Part shown: piece by piece, positions 9,674 to 22,179 of the stretch
How positions within the stretch are numbered: the first letter of the stretch is position 1
How the letters are laid out: each line of letters opens with the position of its first letter
Assembly (NCBI GenBank): GCA_021234155.1
Contig: JAJEKV010000013.1
Coordinates: forward strand, 13,305,877 to 13,369,876
Direction of reading: 5' to 3'
Source of the DNA: Isoetes taiwanensis
Lineage: Eukaryota > Streptophyta > Lycopodiopsida > Isoetales > Isoetaceae
DNA: 64,000 bases
Notes under the pieces: model-generated
Seen by the model: the letters and a program-made list of their open reading frames with translations, nothing else
The model's database searches: none
What the model was told of the DNA's origin: nothing
Position numbers and translations under genes: made by a program

Positions 9674-12600
9674 CTATTCCTCAGGCTCCTCAACATCTTG
9701 TCCTACAACATCGTCATCTTCGGACTCAGAATCATACTTCTCATTCTTGTTCTCGAAATCAATGCATTTGGCTTCATAAATTTTGATATGCACTTAGCTT
9801 TCACAAGATCACATAAAAGCGGGATCCTTTGTCAAATGAAAAACAATGACATCCACGAATAGCACAAGCCATTAACATTGAGCACTGTTCACGCAAATAA
9901 ATCTAGGACTACACCACCTTACGGGCAAAGCATTTCTAACAAATACTCCATGGCTGAATAGATTTTTCAGGTGCATTGTCTTTCTGGGCTTGCCAAAGAT
10001 TTGGTGGCTTGCAAATGATGATGATGAATGATAGATTTTGCATAATCGTACCTAGGAAACAAAGAGAAGAAATGAGGCAATGCAAAACACATCTAACTTT
10101 TATAAGCGAGAAATAGACATCCTTAAACAAAAGAAAGAGACATCCTTAAACAAAATGTGACATCTATATAAGCAAGAAAATAATCAAGAAGAACTTACTT
10201 GCTGATCCTTGAATGCAGCGGTGTTGTGCCAATTACGCCCATAACATAAACACTGCAAAGAAAGTTGGCGAAAGTGCCAAGCTTATCTATCTTGAACCCA
10301 AAAGGTTTATCGGATCACGAGGGTGTAAGTCCTCATAATTTCTATGTTCCTCAATTTTCCAGCCCTTTGGACTTGTTTGCATTGCTCAGAAGAACAAATA
10401 GCTACTATCCGACCACCATCATCCAAACATAAGTTACCTAGAGCAAAGGCCGCCTCAATCAATGTTTGTGGACATTTGTTCCAATCGGTATCTCGAGCGG
10501 TCGACAAAAAGGAAGTCATTAGTCGGAAAATCCATTAGAAATGCGTCAAATCCCCAATCCCTTTCTTTTCCATTTCGCATGTACCTCGCCAATGGCTGCG
10601 TGTGACACGGCAAACTCCTTAATTCTTTGAAAGATTTGCTTTCTATCTTACGATTTAAATCTTACGATATGTGACAAACATCAGCACAATGAATTTCAAT
10701 AGCAACATTGCACATAATTTCAAAAGGTTGTGGACATGGATGCTCCACCGTAACCTCTATAGTTTCCTCATCGATACATCAACATCTTTGTGCTTTACTT
10801 TCTTCCTTTTCTTTTCATCGTTTTTAGTACCATGTACATCTAACCTTTGTGACGAAGGGATAGGATCACTTGCTTTCATAGCGTCCTTTTGATGTTTATG
10901 CCATTCATCCTTCTCCTCTATTTGGATAACTATTGATTGGAAAATCCAACCACCAAGGACAATGGATTTCCTCATAATCGCTCATGCCTCACAATTAGAT
11001 CCATATTGCCCTTCTCTGAATACATGCCATGCTTTCGTCTTTTTTGCACCATACTTTGATCACGGATAGGAATTTGATGCAAAAGATTTTGCTTCACGAG
11101 ATACTTATAATATCTGTGTAAGACAAAAAGTTAGTGTCAAAGCGTAAACAAGTAAACTTGATAAAGAAAATAGGATGTACTGTGGCAAATCCTTGTAGCG
11201 AGACTTTTCAATTTCAAATGCATCATGCATTGTAGAACCAAGTATCATCTCCTTCTCATAGTTCTTGAACATCATTTTTTTCTGTTTTCCAATTTGAATT
11301 GTGAAACCAACTCTCTAGGTCATCGCCTCTATGGATTTCAATCACAATGTTGAAGTCCTCGATGTTCTTAGAAAAATTTCCTTTTGCGGGATAGTAAATG
11401 CTCCAACCACACTTCCTTTTTACCCAATCTCTAAAATCTTTATCATTAGTTGGAATGCCATAAGTACTTATAATTGCAACACGGAAGACATCAATGAATC
11501 CATTTGTCCCTAGCGTGATTTGGGACCTTAGCTTCTAACCATTTCAATCAACTTTTTTCTCTTGTAATGTTCATGCTTTTTAGTTTCCAAGTCGAGCGAG
11601 TCCGCGACATGCAACCAACTACTTCCTAAAGATGGATTCACAATTCAAGATACTTCCCCATTTTGCTATCCACTTTTCATGGACCTTCCTTTTGGCATTT
11701 GATCTCATTGTCTCGGCATCATCAGTTGTCCAATCTTCTTGATTTCTTGCTCTATATCTCTATCAATGGCGCGCTATAGACCAATGCAATAAACAACTAA
11801 TCAATACATCTTATACATTACCATAACAAAATTTAAAATAATTACACGAAACAATATTTTGCGATAAAGCAAGTCTTGGTAATGGATACCATTGGTCACC
11901 GGCAATGCCACTAGAATCCTTTAGCTTCAATGATTTGGATATGAAGGTTCTAATCTACTTGTGTACTTTTGAGGATTAGATGTTGCCACTTTGTATACAC
12001 TATACAAAGTATCTTTTTAAGTATTTTTGACAACTCCAACCTCATTCAACTTTGTAGAATACATTACATAAGTTTAAATCAACATCGTGATTACATACAT
12101 AAATTAAGTGATTATATATGCAAGAAGGCAATACATACTCATTAATGCGATTCAATGATGATATCAATGGACCTTCTTGTATCACGATCGACAACCACAA
12201 ATGATGCCAATACTCGAATATGTCTCGACCTATTGAATGTGTAATTGGATGCAATCTCCTCCATCCATGCCCGCGATGCGATGATTCCCATCCCGGCATA
12301 AGAACATCGACCACTCAAATCTTTCCAATCCTCACGAATTTGCAACTTCTAATTGAACTCTTCATTTATTTGTCTCGGATGGGATCGTTTGCCTTTATGG
12401 TGTCATCAAGCCAAACATCATCTTTCCTCAAAGTTTGCATTGATAAAATGAAGGCCTTTTTCTTGAATATAACCATCAGATCGAAATACTTCTCGCATCT
12501 GTTGAGTAGAACTAGTCACTGTTCTCACTGCCTCATTTCTAAGAATTCTACACAGAGGGATCAATGGTGGTGGTGTAGGTCTTGTTAACCTGAGTTGATC

Positions 12601-12890
12601 AAGGGTCTCAGAAATCATTTCCATCGTGAAGGTTGCATCAAAATCTTCATTAATATCATCCTCCAAACTTTCATATGTGGCTGGTTTTGCTTCATGTTGT
12701 CTTGATTTGCGTTGTTTCTTTCGTGCGGGCACCTTCTCGGGTTTTGAAATTGGATCTTCAAGCTTATGACATTGTTGCACATCTGCTTCTGATGCATCAA
12801 TTCCACTGTCTTCATTTTCCATTTCCTCATTTTTATCCTCATCCTCTTCTTCTATTGTTTCATGGTCATTTGCCCGGTAATATTAGACAT
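9674..12890 (-). pseudogene. ParB-like domain plus permuted DNA methyltransferase, multi-exon relic
   Basis: Read on the minus strand, an acidic, lysine-rich N-terminus (12890-12600) leads into a ParB-like segment: 'IPLCRILRNEAVRTV', 'REVFRSDGYIQEKGL' (12560-12450) and 'LCRDGNHRIAG' near 12275, which then shifts frame into 'AWMEEIASNYTF' and 'IRVLASFVVVDRDT'. About 1.5 kb further come methyltransferase-like blocks: 'AFLMDFPTNDF' near 10520 at the DPPY position, 'AFALGNLCLDDGGRIVAIC' near 10430, and 'GGVVLDLFA' with 'LMACAIRG' near 9915-9850 at the DPFAGTGS position. Motif IV before motif I is the permuted order of N4/N6 amino-methyltransferases. The C-terminus is acidic (DSESEDDD) and stops at 9674. 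A plausible GT donor lies at 10671. Several stops and frame changes make this a relic. The domain calls rest on motif reading only. Confidence 0.5.
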
Positions 12891-13394
12891 AATTTTATTT
12901 GCTTTTCCTCTATTCCGCTTGGGGGACTCCAAACGTATAGGCTGAAAATCTAGATTCCTGCCTCTAGTTTGAACCATTAACAACCTCACTATCTTGCAAA
13001 ACCTTCAAATTTTACATCTGACCTTCAACTTTTACATCTGCAGAATGAAAGAGAACTACTTTAGCTTCACGCAACAACTGATAGGAAAATAGGACAGGTG
13101 TAGATTATTAGAAGATGCAAATGGCTATGTTGCACGCACAAGGATGTGGGATTGGAATGTATGTGTAAAGAATGGGGAGGATAATAACGCATAAAGAATC
13201 AAATCGACACAAGGAACGGACCAAATCGGACATAACAAACAAAGCTGAAGGATAAAATACAATGCCACTCAAATAAAATGAAATGCTAATGCTCAAAAAT
13301 GAATGGGCTTAGGTTCACAGAGCAAAGGGCTTAGGTCCACAATCTTATTTTTCAAAGTGGACACACGTTCATTCTCTTGCAAAAAGATAATGTA

Positions 13395-14250
13395 AATGAA
13401 AAAAAACTGTGAAACAGAAGGCATCTTACAAAATACTTACAAATTTTTGGGAGGGGGGCGCGCCTTTGAGGTGATTCGAGAAGTTCAAGCAAACAAAATT
13501 CTATACGGAGAAGTTCGAGTGCAGTTAAATGCTGCAAAAGCAGAATGCAACTTCAAAATACTTACAAATTTAGGGAGGGGCGGCGCCGCCCTACGGTGAT
13601 TTCTGGGGAGTTCAATAGAAGCGAGACTTCTATCACGGAGAAGTTGAGTCTGATTAAATGCTCTGCAAAAGATAATGAAAATGAAAAAAAAAAATGTGAA
13701 AGCGAAGGCAACTTACATAATACTTACAAATTTTGGGGAGGGGCGGTAGCCGCTGAGGTGATTTGCAAGAGTTCAAGAGAAGCGAAAAGATCTGGAGGAG
13801 TTGAGTCTGAGTTAAATGATCTAAGAAAAGATCGTAAATGAAAAAAAAAAAGCGGTGAAAGAAGGCAACTTACAAAATACTACTTGAGATTTTTGGGGAG
13901 GCGCCGCTGGGTTGAGTTTTTCGGGGAGTTCAAGACATCGAAAAGATCTGGAGGGTTTAGTCTGAGTTAAATGATGCGGGAAAAAAAGGGTGAAAAGAAG
14001 ACAACTTACAAAATACTCCACTGATTTTGGGTAGGGCCGGCGCCCTTTGGGGTGATTCTTGGGAGTTCTATCGAGGAGGAGACTGCGAAAATCTGAAAAA
14101 TGATCTGCGAAATGATCTGCGAAAAATGGTGAAAGAGAAGGCAACATAACAAATACTTACAAATTTAGTGGAGGACGGCGCCGCCTGGGGTGATCTGGTG
14201 CAGAGTTCGATTTGGAGCAGTGCGAGCAGAGCTGCGAAACGTTCTGGCAT
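13395..14250. repeat. Minisatellite, about six units of 125-160 bp
   Basis: A core of the form 'aaatacttacaaat', then 'ttggggagggg', a GC-rich 'cggcgccgcc'-type box and 'ggtgattc..gagttca' recurs at about 13431, 13556, 13718, 13875, 14011 and 14151, with an A-rich and 'gtgaaag.gaaggcaactta' stretch between units. Units differ by many substitutions, so the array is not young. It lies just upstream of the 5' side of the minus-strand ParB/methyltransferase relic. Confidence 0.85.
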
Positions 14251-14329
14251 AAGAAAAAGTTCTTTCGTTTCTTGCTTCTTTTTTTTTCTTTCGTTACTTT
14301 TGATGATCAATATACTTTTAAAAATATCA

Positions 14330-14520
14330 TGTCTTAACGGGTTGCCTCAAATTTTTGCCTCAAAAAATTCTAACGGGTTGCCCCACATTTGCCAATACCC
14401 CACATTCCCCCACTAACGTTTTATGACGTTAATGCTAACGTTTTAATATTTTGCCCCACATTTGCACCCCCACTAACGTTTTATGACAATTAATGCTAAC
14501 GTTTTATGATTATGATATAG
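14330..14520. repeat. Short direct repeats around 'taacgttttatga'
   Basis: The phrases 'cactaacgttttatgac', 'taatgctaacgtttta', 'aacgggttgcc' and 'ttgccccacatttg' each occur at least twice within this 190-bp stretch, giving a small patch of overlapping short duplications. Confidence 0.7.
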
Positions 14521-14687
14521 ATAGTGTTCTATTGGCATTCATAATGTTTGGTTTTATGATTATGGCAAGCACTCATAACTACAACGTTATGCATTTATGA
14601 CAAAATTTTGTTAAGAACGTTCAAGCATGTTGTGTTTCATCTTTTTAAAAGCGGCTCGTTAGATTCAAGTTTTTATTCATCTTTGAC

Positions 14688-16770
14688 ATGGATCTAGGCC
14701 GAATCGCGATATTACGGCCTTCACCAAAGCGATGTTATCATCACTTCACCGGAAAGCGTTTGAGAATCTTTGCTACTTTTGAAAATGGAGAATGTTGTAT
14801 GAGTAGAAAATGGCTTTGTGATAGTTTCCAATTTAAAGCGGTGGGGCTATGTGTAATTCAATCTTCTAATGGTGAGAAGGTAGATCCTTACGACTCAGGA
14901 GATTACCAATAGCCAGAGGTGAAGTTGTCTATAGAGCTTTTGCGATAAATGGTCACTTTATTTACGTAGAAGGCGCACCCATCTGTATCGGCACTCGATG
15001 CCCCAATATTGATTGAAAGTCCCTAATCGAGATGTGTCCAAGAAACCTTTATCAACTTTTTGAGTCAATTACGTGGGCGTTGGAACTAGTAAGTTGAAAA
15101 AATGCATCGGTCGTCTGAGATAGCACAAGGAGTGGAATATTTACCATCTCGGTATAATGATACTATAGTATTTGAGTTGCCTCTGATGTACTCAAGTCCA
15201 TATGCGGAATGGAGCATAAAGTTGATCCATACATACGGAGCAAGCCCGGAGAAAACAAGTCAAGCATTTGATGGCGTGGTTAAGTATTCCAAATGTTGTG
15301 GGCACATAAGATGCATGAATCCTACTTGTGATTATTTTTTCTTTCTAGAGGTTTTGCAAATGATGTTCAATGGAAGGGAACTACGAAAAGGCAACCTATT
15401 ATTGGTCCATTGTCTAAGGATGCGAGGTGTTTTGGCTTGTGAATATTGTGATGAACAACCTTCATGCATCGAGCTATGCCAATGTATAATCTATACGTAT
15501 TGCGACAATTTGGTACACTAGATTGGCCATTCATATTGGCGGGGGCATGAACACCCGGCTAGATCACTACCAAGTCGTGAAGAACTAGTGCAAATCACAG
15601 CAAATGGTTCAATCAAGTCGGTGGATCATTTGCTAGGAAAGGGCCAAAAGAAATAGAAAGAGATTGCCATGGAAATAACAATCAATAGTTTGATATCAAG
15701 AGGAGGAAGCTTTGACATTCACATGTGGGACGAGATAAAATTGGCCGGGTTCTTTGAGACAATTGGAGCCCCTTTGCAATAAAAGCGAAGGTACTTTTCT
15801 TAATGTAGATATTGCTATTAATATATATCTCTTTTGTCTTTTGACAATTTTCTTGGTTCTAAAGGATCGTCAATGGATAAATAAGACATTGGAGTGTCGC
15901 ACCACACAAAAAGATGAGATTGGGAAGATTCTTTACACAAGCGATGCTCTTGAGATATCAATTCTTTCATGGATCCAAGTTTCCCTACCAACTTCACAAT
16001 GAACATCTTGGTGATGATGTTATATATTCAAAATGTCCCTGGCGGTCACGGATGCGGGTGGAGCTTGTGCTGAGAATCATACTGGAGGTGACTTAGAAAA
16101 TTCTTGGGTTCATTTTGATCATGTTAAGCGTATCCTGGATGGACAACTTTGGCTTGTCATGTTTATGACCCTAGGTACTCATTGGACTTCTATTTTATTC
16201 ATTTTAATGACACATATTTACTTCTTTTCTCTATAATTTTCAATTATCGTTGTCTATTGACAATAGCAACTTGTGAATGGCGAAGATCTTGCCTCATAAA
16301 GCAAAGTTACGGAAGAAGCTTAATAATGTAATGATGTTGAAGAGCTTTAAAGCCGGCCCAATTTAGAGGATTTATGGCTGTGAAGCTCAAGCTAATTGGA
16401 ATGCCATTAGATGCGGTATTCAATGATGGACAACCAATGGAAGGAAGAGAAGCGTGGTTGTAAATTTCATTGGGGCGGTGTCTCTGAGAGACATACAAAT
16501 AAACTCATTATTCATGAGCATAGGCAAGAACATTTAACTTTATGCGGGGCATGGAGATCGGCGACTTACGTGGAAGAATTTGAAGTGGCATATCAAAATA
16601 TTATTTCTTGGTGGCGGGGAAAAGCTAATCCACGAGATTTACCGGCATTGGGATCTTGGCTTGCATGGTGGCACCAAAGAGCTAGTAGATGGGGTAATTT
16701 CATGCATGATGGTGTTGATCTAGTTGCGGCGGCTCGGATACCAAACACAAATTTATCACGAATCTAGACA
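14688..16770 (+). pseudogene. Mutator-like transposase with GCM/WRKY-type zinc finger, degenerate
   Basis: Frames at 14688-14912, 15102-15521, 15530-15640, 15754-16002, 16033-16236 and 16411-16767 together resemble one transposase. Near 15290 a Cys-rich region reads 'KCCGHIRCMNPTCDYF', later 'ACEYCDEQPSCIELCQC', and in another frame 'WRGHEHPA' near 15540. Paired cysteines ending in H-x-H are typical of the WRKY-GCM1 zinc-finger superfamily found in Mutator-like transposases. The last frame has 'HTNKLIIHEHRQEHL' and 'SWLAWWHQRASRWGNFM', which resemble the C-terminal part of such proteins. Stops and frame changes separate all parts. Terminal inverted repeats were not located. Confidence 0.45.
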
Positions 16771-18007
16771 TGCCGGTGGTTAGCATCAAGAGGTTCGTCA
16801 ATAAGATAAGCTTGTATGGCGGCTTGTCTACATGATCTGAAATTTGTATTACAAAGTGCAAAGTGTAAAGCACATAGAGAACATAACTTTGTTGTACGGG
16901 TCTGGATTGGCTACATTGATTGAAGATTAGGTACTCCGCTACTAGCAATGTAAGTCCTTCGGTTTGTGTTAATCGCGATCAATTCAGGTGTGTTGCATCA
17001 CGGAATCCGCCCCATAGATCCAGTTAGGAGGAAACAACCAAAGCAGTTCTTAAGCGAACTAGAGGCGATTAAGTACAGCGAGAGACATGGGATCGAGGAA
17101 GTCATCGTCGGATAAAGCGAGCTCATCGCAAGCTAGAGTTAGAATGGATGCATCGAAAGGCGTAACATAGTATTTGATGAAGCGGTATATGTTGTTCATG
17201 AGTTTGATGTGGTGACGAAGAGTGGGCAATAAGAAGAAGCTGAGCGGTAGTAAAGTGAAGTGCGGGGAAGATTGGGGCGAATGGTAGGAAATGTAATTCC
17301 TATATCAATAAGATTATAACCAAATCCACTGCGGCACCATGTTTTCTGAGGGGGTAAGGAAAGCAAATGGAAGGGAGGTCGTTACAAAAATTTTGGTTAC
17401 ACATACGATCATATGCAACACACATGGTATCCCTCTACCAATATAGTACATGTGCAGTTAGACTGTTGATTGGCGGTATGTCTTGGGGTCAATCTAAGCG
17501 ACCAAGAGTTGGGAATATTGGAGAGGAAGTTTCTCTATTAGAGGGATCAATTCATGCAATGCTCTGACTTCTAGTGAGCCCATGACAAGTAAGCCCATGG
17601 CGGTTATGGGGGCGGTTTGGAAAGCGCATGAATAGAAGGACAAAATTGGGGAAGGATGAAATCAGGACTTGAACAAGCTCTACATTTGGAATGTGAGCTG
17701 CTTTCAGCGAGAGTCATCATACCTCACTTACATGTTGAGTATTGTATTAGAAGGCCAAGCAGAAACTTACAAGGTAAGCATTTGCAAATATCAACATGCA
17801 CACAATGCTTGATTTCGAACTAGAACAATGAAGAAGCAATATACTCCATGCAAGCATATAATGTATGTCTTTGCAAGGCTATTAAACCAAGATCCAAGAT
17901 TGACTATTGACATCATCCAACCTGTAGTTACAGATGATGTCCTGCGATCAATCCTTTGAAACATGTTCGTTTTCTATGTTTTCTTTCAATTACTTTATTA
18001 AATAAAT
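16771..18007. other. Intergenic, nothing recognised
   Basis: Mixed-composition sequence with only short chance frames (for example 17367-17567). Several G-rich and 'gcgg' patches resemble the decayed flanks of the following LTR element, but no left LTR could be matched to sequence after 23462. Confidence 0.3.
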
Positions 18008-19134
18008 GTGTGCCAAGTTATTCTCCATTTAAATCAACTGTCCAATTCAAGTTCTAATCCTAGGCACCGAAGATCCTATTTACATGTTAATGCCACCAAA
18101 AAATTCACAATTTCGTCTACTAGAAATAAAAAAAACCCTCTTAACCAGTCAAGAAAAAACCCTCCAAGAAAAATTCCCCCTTCCATCGAGACGCACCAAA
18201 CGTATACAAATGGTTGACAAGACGCACCAAGCTCAACCATATCAAACTATATATCCAAACATCAATTTGACCAATTTATCACAATTGGATGACCGAGTTG
18301 TAAGCTATTTACGACAGGCTCACTTATTGTCTTTTGTTCGTATTACATTTGTGAAAATCCGTGAGGAGTGGATAAACGAGTACATAAACAATTATGAATC
18401 GATAATCAAGACAAGTTATACTTGCCAAGCAGGGCGCATTAAAGTTCAGCGGGGCGGCAATGCAAACCTTGAAACTTCCTAACACTAGCAGAGCACCTCG
18501 ATATGACAATATCGACCTAGAGTGTTATGGCATTCTGATAAAAAAGAAATGCTTTAATTTTGATAAAGTAAATCCAAAATTCAAAGCCATTTTCTTCATC
18601 TTAAGAAAGAGGCTCATGCCAATTAATCATCATGGTTATAGTCGTAAATGGTTATCTTATATGATCTTGGTTTGCACAAAGGAATACCGATTACCTTAGG
18701 CAACACTTTTATAGAGCAATTGCATAGGCAATTGCAAAATAAAAAAAAAAATAATGCGTGAATTTCCTTATGCCATCCATCTACAACTAATGATGCATCA
18801 TTTGTTGAAATTACGAGGACTCAAAATGACATTAAAGAACTAGCACCTTAAGAACTTCTTGCGGTGCGGTAATGATTAATCGATGTCGATAGATCATGTC
18901 CATTTATTTGGTGACACTCAGCGTTATCAAACCATCCTAGTGGATGTTAAAACTAAAGTACAACAAATTACCATAGCTTCAACAAAGAACCAAGGCCTCG
19001 AAGATGCTCTAAAGCTAAAAATCCAAGATTGTGCTAAGGTTACTAAGAAACTACAAGAAATAGAGCATGCCCATGCTAAACTCTCGACCAACAACCCAAC
19101 TAACATTATAGGCTGTCAAAGTTTATTCGGATGA
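18008..19134 (+). pseudogene. Unrecognised protein-like segments
   Basis: Three frames in this stretch look protein-like in composition but match no family I know. 18084-18482 has 'LTNLSQLDDRVVSYLRQAHL' and 'IREEWINEYINNYES'. 18460-18699 is rich in lysine and phenylalanine. 18883-19134 has a coiled-coil-like 'LKLKIQDCAKVTKKLQEIEH'. They are in different frames and could be parts of one broken gene or of the 5' region of the neighbouring Ty3 element. No start codon context, splice sites or motif settles this. Confidence 0.25.
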
Positions 19135-20829
19135 AATTAGACACAATGGAAAGAAATTGATGTGTGCAAAAGGAGGTGGTTGCATTTCTTAGTTGGTACC
19201 GACAACAATCGAGGCGAGAAACAGTCGAGGGAATGGAGGCGGGGCTTGGCTTGATGAGATGAGTGAATCACGACAGCGCTTATGGTATGAAGGACAAGGA
19301 TAAAGGCAGTGACAACAGCCAACCTGAAGGGAGGCAAAGACGCGCATTTGGTGGAAGGGGTATGCAAAGGCCCATGGCTTGGCGAGGGCGCTTGCGGGTT
19401 CAAGAAGTTTGCTAAAGCCTTCAAAGCCCCTCACGTCCCAAAGAGAGCACAAGTCCGGCATGATGCGGCCGGTTCTATAGGTTGCGGCAAGGAAACAAGT
19501 CAGTCGAAATATCTGAGGAGGAATTCATGAAATTTTGAAATTTTATGTGCCAAAGTTGGGAGAGAAGCATCACGATTGGAAAGTTATATTGAAATTTGAG
19601 CGATGAGATTATGAAGCGGGTGAGGGCAATAAACCCTAAGAGGCGATGCTCGAAGCGGAGTGCAAGGCTATAAGCTTGCAAGGAGCGGGACCTCAGAATA
19701 GCCCAGGTGAGCGCAGTATTTTCGAGGACAAAGGCAAAGCATCGGGGAGCTATAGCCCTAGGCGGCAAGCCAGTCCGGCTAGAGCCCCATATGGTGGCAA
19801 TGGGGAAAGCTTAGCGAGAAGAAGCAGGTGTCCTTCAAGGACAAGCGGGAGGATCAAACTACTCCAAAGCATTGACGATCCTTTTACGTGCTATGCCCAA
19901 GGGAAAAGAGGCGGGGAGTGCATGGAGAAACGGCTTTGCCGAGATGCTTCCAGCCAGGCCATAGAAACGGCGAACTGCCCTATGTCATGAGTGCAAAGAC
20001 ACTAGCAGGGGTGGGAGATTGGGACATCTGTCTAATGACGACGGCGGTAGTAGCGTGACTACATTCGTGGTGAGTGTCATATCTTTGCCGCCAATAGATC
20101 TGAGAGCAAGCAGAGAGTCAATATAAGGTAATTTCCACAGTAGGGAAGGCCAAGGCCAAGTCTTTCATAGTCGATAGATTCGGGGAAGTAGCCATAATTT
20201 TCGTCCCCAAGAATGGTGCAAATGTTGAAGTTGAAATTTGAAGTCGAAGCCCGAGACCCGTTGTTCTAGCAAATGGGCGGTAAAGTGGGACGGTGGGCAA
20301 GAGGATCAATTTCGACATCGAGTTGCCGAGGAATAAACATCCGGATGGGGGGAAGTAATGGGCATTGGCAAGTATGATTTGATCATAGGAATGGAGTACC
20401 TTGGGCCGTGAGGGAATATCATTGATTGTGGAAGCGGAAAGTGACCTTCCCAGCGCCCGGCGGCAAAATTATTGAGATCTGGTAAGGAAGTTGTTCCCAT
20501 CATGCGGTGTATGTCTTCTAAGCGGGCTGTTCAAGTCAATCAAGAAGCGAAAGAGCGGTCAGAAGAAAGCAAAGAAGACAAGGTGCTTCGATAAGTTGCG
20601 AAGCGGATAGCTCGCGTGATCGGGAATTCCATGATCTCTTTCTGATGAGATCGAGCACCTCCCTCCTTCAGGGAGTGAGTGTGAGATAGCACTTTCGAGC
20701 AGGAGAGCAGCCCAGGCAAGTAAGGCTCCATGAGAATGGGCCTTGAGGAATTGTGAGCTAAAAAGCAATTGCGGGGAGTTGCTCGACCTAGGCTTTATTA
20801 GACCCTAAGCGTCTCGCCATTTGGGCGCC

Positions 20830-21350
20830 CATTCTTTTTTGTCAAGAAGAAGGATGGCGGTTTGAGGATGTGCATAGACTATGGCGGTTGAACAAGCACA
20901 CCATCAAAAACAAGTATCGCTTCCAGTCAGGATGACTTGATGGATCAGCTTCAAGGAGCAAAGGTCTTCTCCAAAATCGACTTAAGGTGGGGCTATCATC
21001 GGTCCGGGATAAAAGGAAGAAGATATTCATAAGACCGCTTTCGGAAGCGGTATGGACATTATGAGTTCCGCGGTAATGCCTTTTGGCTTATCGAATGCTC
21101 GCAAGCGTTCATGAGGCTCATGAGCGACATCTTCGAGGAGTTCATTAGACACCTTTGTGATAGTGTTCTTTGATGACATTTTGGTGTATAGCAGATCCCC
21201 TTGAAGAAACGCATTACAACATAAGGAGGTCTTTGGAAAAGTTGAAGAGGCACCGGTTATGCGCCAAGTTGTTGAAGTGTCGCCATAGGAAAGGTGGAAT
21301 ATCTTGGTCGCGTGATATCGGGTGAAGAATTTCGGCGGACCCTTCAAGAT
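20830..21350 (+). pseudogene. Chromovirus 2 reverse transcriptase
   Basis: Blocks are spread over all three frames. Near 20835 is 'FFVKKKDGG', near 21080 'MPFGLSNA', and near 21168-21193 the catalytic block reads '[10 protein letters not shown]' with both aspartates present. Short deletions between blocks remove several residues of the palm. The enzyme is not functional. Confidence 0.8.
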
Positions 21351-21668
21351 TGAAGCCCAATCATTGATCGACACCGAAGAATGTGCATGAGGTCAGAAGT
21401 TTTTCGACTAGTAGGGTGCCTCACGGGGAAGTTCGTGAAGAACTTTGCTAAGATAGCGGCCCTGCTAAAGGACAACGGAAGGGCGAAAAAGTGAAAGATT
21501 GGGTAGATCATTGGCACAAAGAAAGCCCAAAAAGGGGTTTGAATTGTTGAAGGAAGCCTTAACTTGGCCCGTCTTAACCCCGCGGACCAGGAGAAAGATA
21601 AGCTTGTAGCAGCAGTCAGTAAGATAGCCACTGGTGCGGTGCTCATGCAAGAAAGCGTGTAGTAGCGT

Positions 21669-22064
21669 ATGACTCGGGAAGATGAGCGGCCACTAAACGC
21701 AGCTACCGCGCATGATCAAGAGCTGCTTGCGGTTGTCAGGGCATTAAGAATTTGGAGGCATTACCTTTTGGGAAGAAAGTTCCAATTGGATACGGATCAT
21801 CAGAGCCTCCAGTATGTATTTACGCAACCACATCTCAACCTGAGGCAGAGAAGGTGGATGGAGTTCCTTGAAGAGTATGACTTTGATATAGTCTACAAGC
21901 CAGGGAAGCTCAATGTGGTAGCGGATGCGCTTTCAAGGCATCCCCTGACAACTAGAGTGCATTGCAATGCAATTTCGGCGCTTTCCAGCGACCCGGGAAG
22001 AAGATCGAAGAATCCTTGCCAGCGGATGTGCCGACTTCAAGGAAGTTTGGGCAAGTTTATGTAG
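21669..22064 (+). pseudogene. Chromovirus 2 RNase H and linker
   Basis: This 131-codon frame is the longest intact stretch of the element. It holds 'AHDQELLAVVRALRIWRHYL', 'FQLDTDHQSLQYVF' and 'LRQRRWMEFLEEYDFDIVY', then 'KPGKLNVVADALSRHP'. These are the second half of RNase H and the conserved junction to integrase in chromoviruses. The catalytic glutamate and aspartates in this half are present; the first aspartate region upstream is decayed. Confidence 0.9.
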
Positions 22065-22179
22065 AAAGCCTTCAAACATTTTAAGAAGGAAGGTAACCTA
22101 TTATATCATAAAAAACAAGTTGTGTGTGCGGAATCTTGAGGGAGTAAGGAAGTTGATCCTCCATGACACACACAACGGC

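Noticed and set aside
13395-14250. Regular repeats resembling a CRISPR array
   Set aside because: Units are 125-160 bp, diverged along their whole length and without unique spacers; the genome is eukaryotic. It is a minisatellite.
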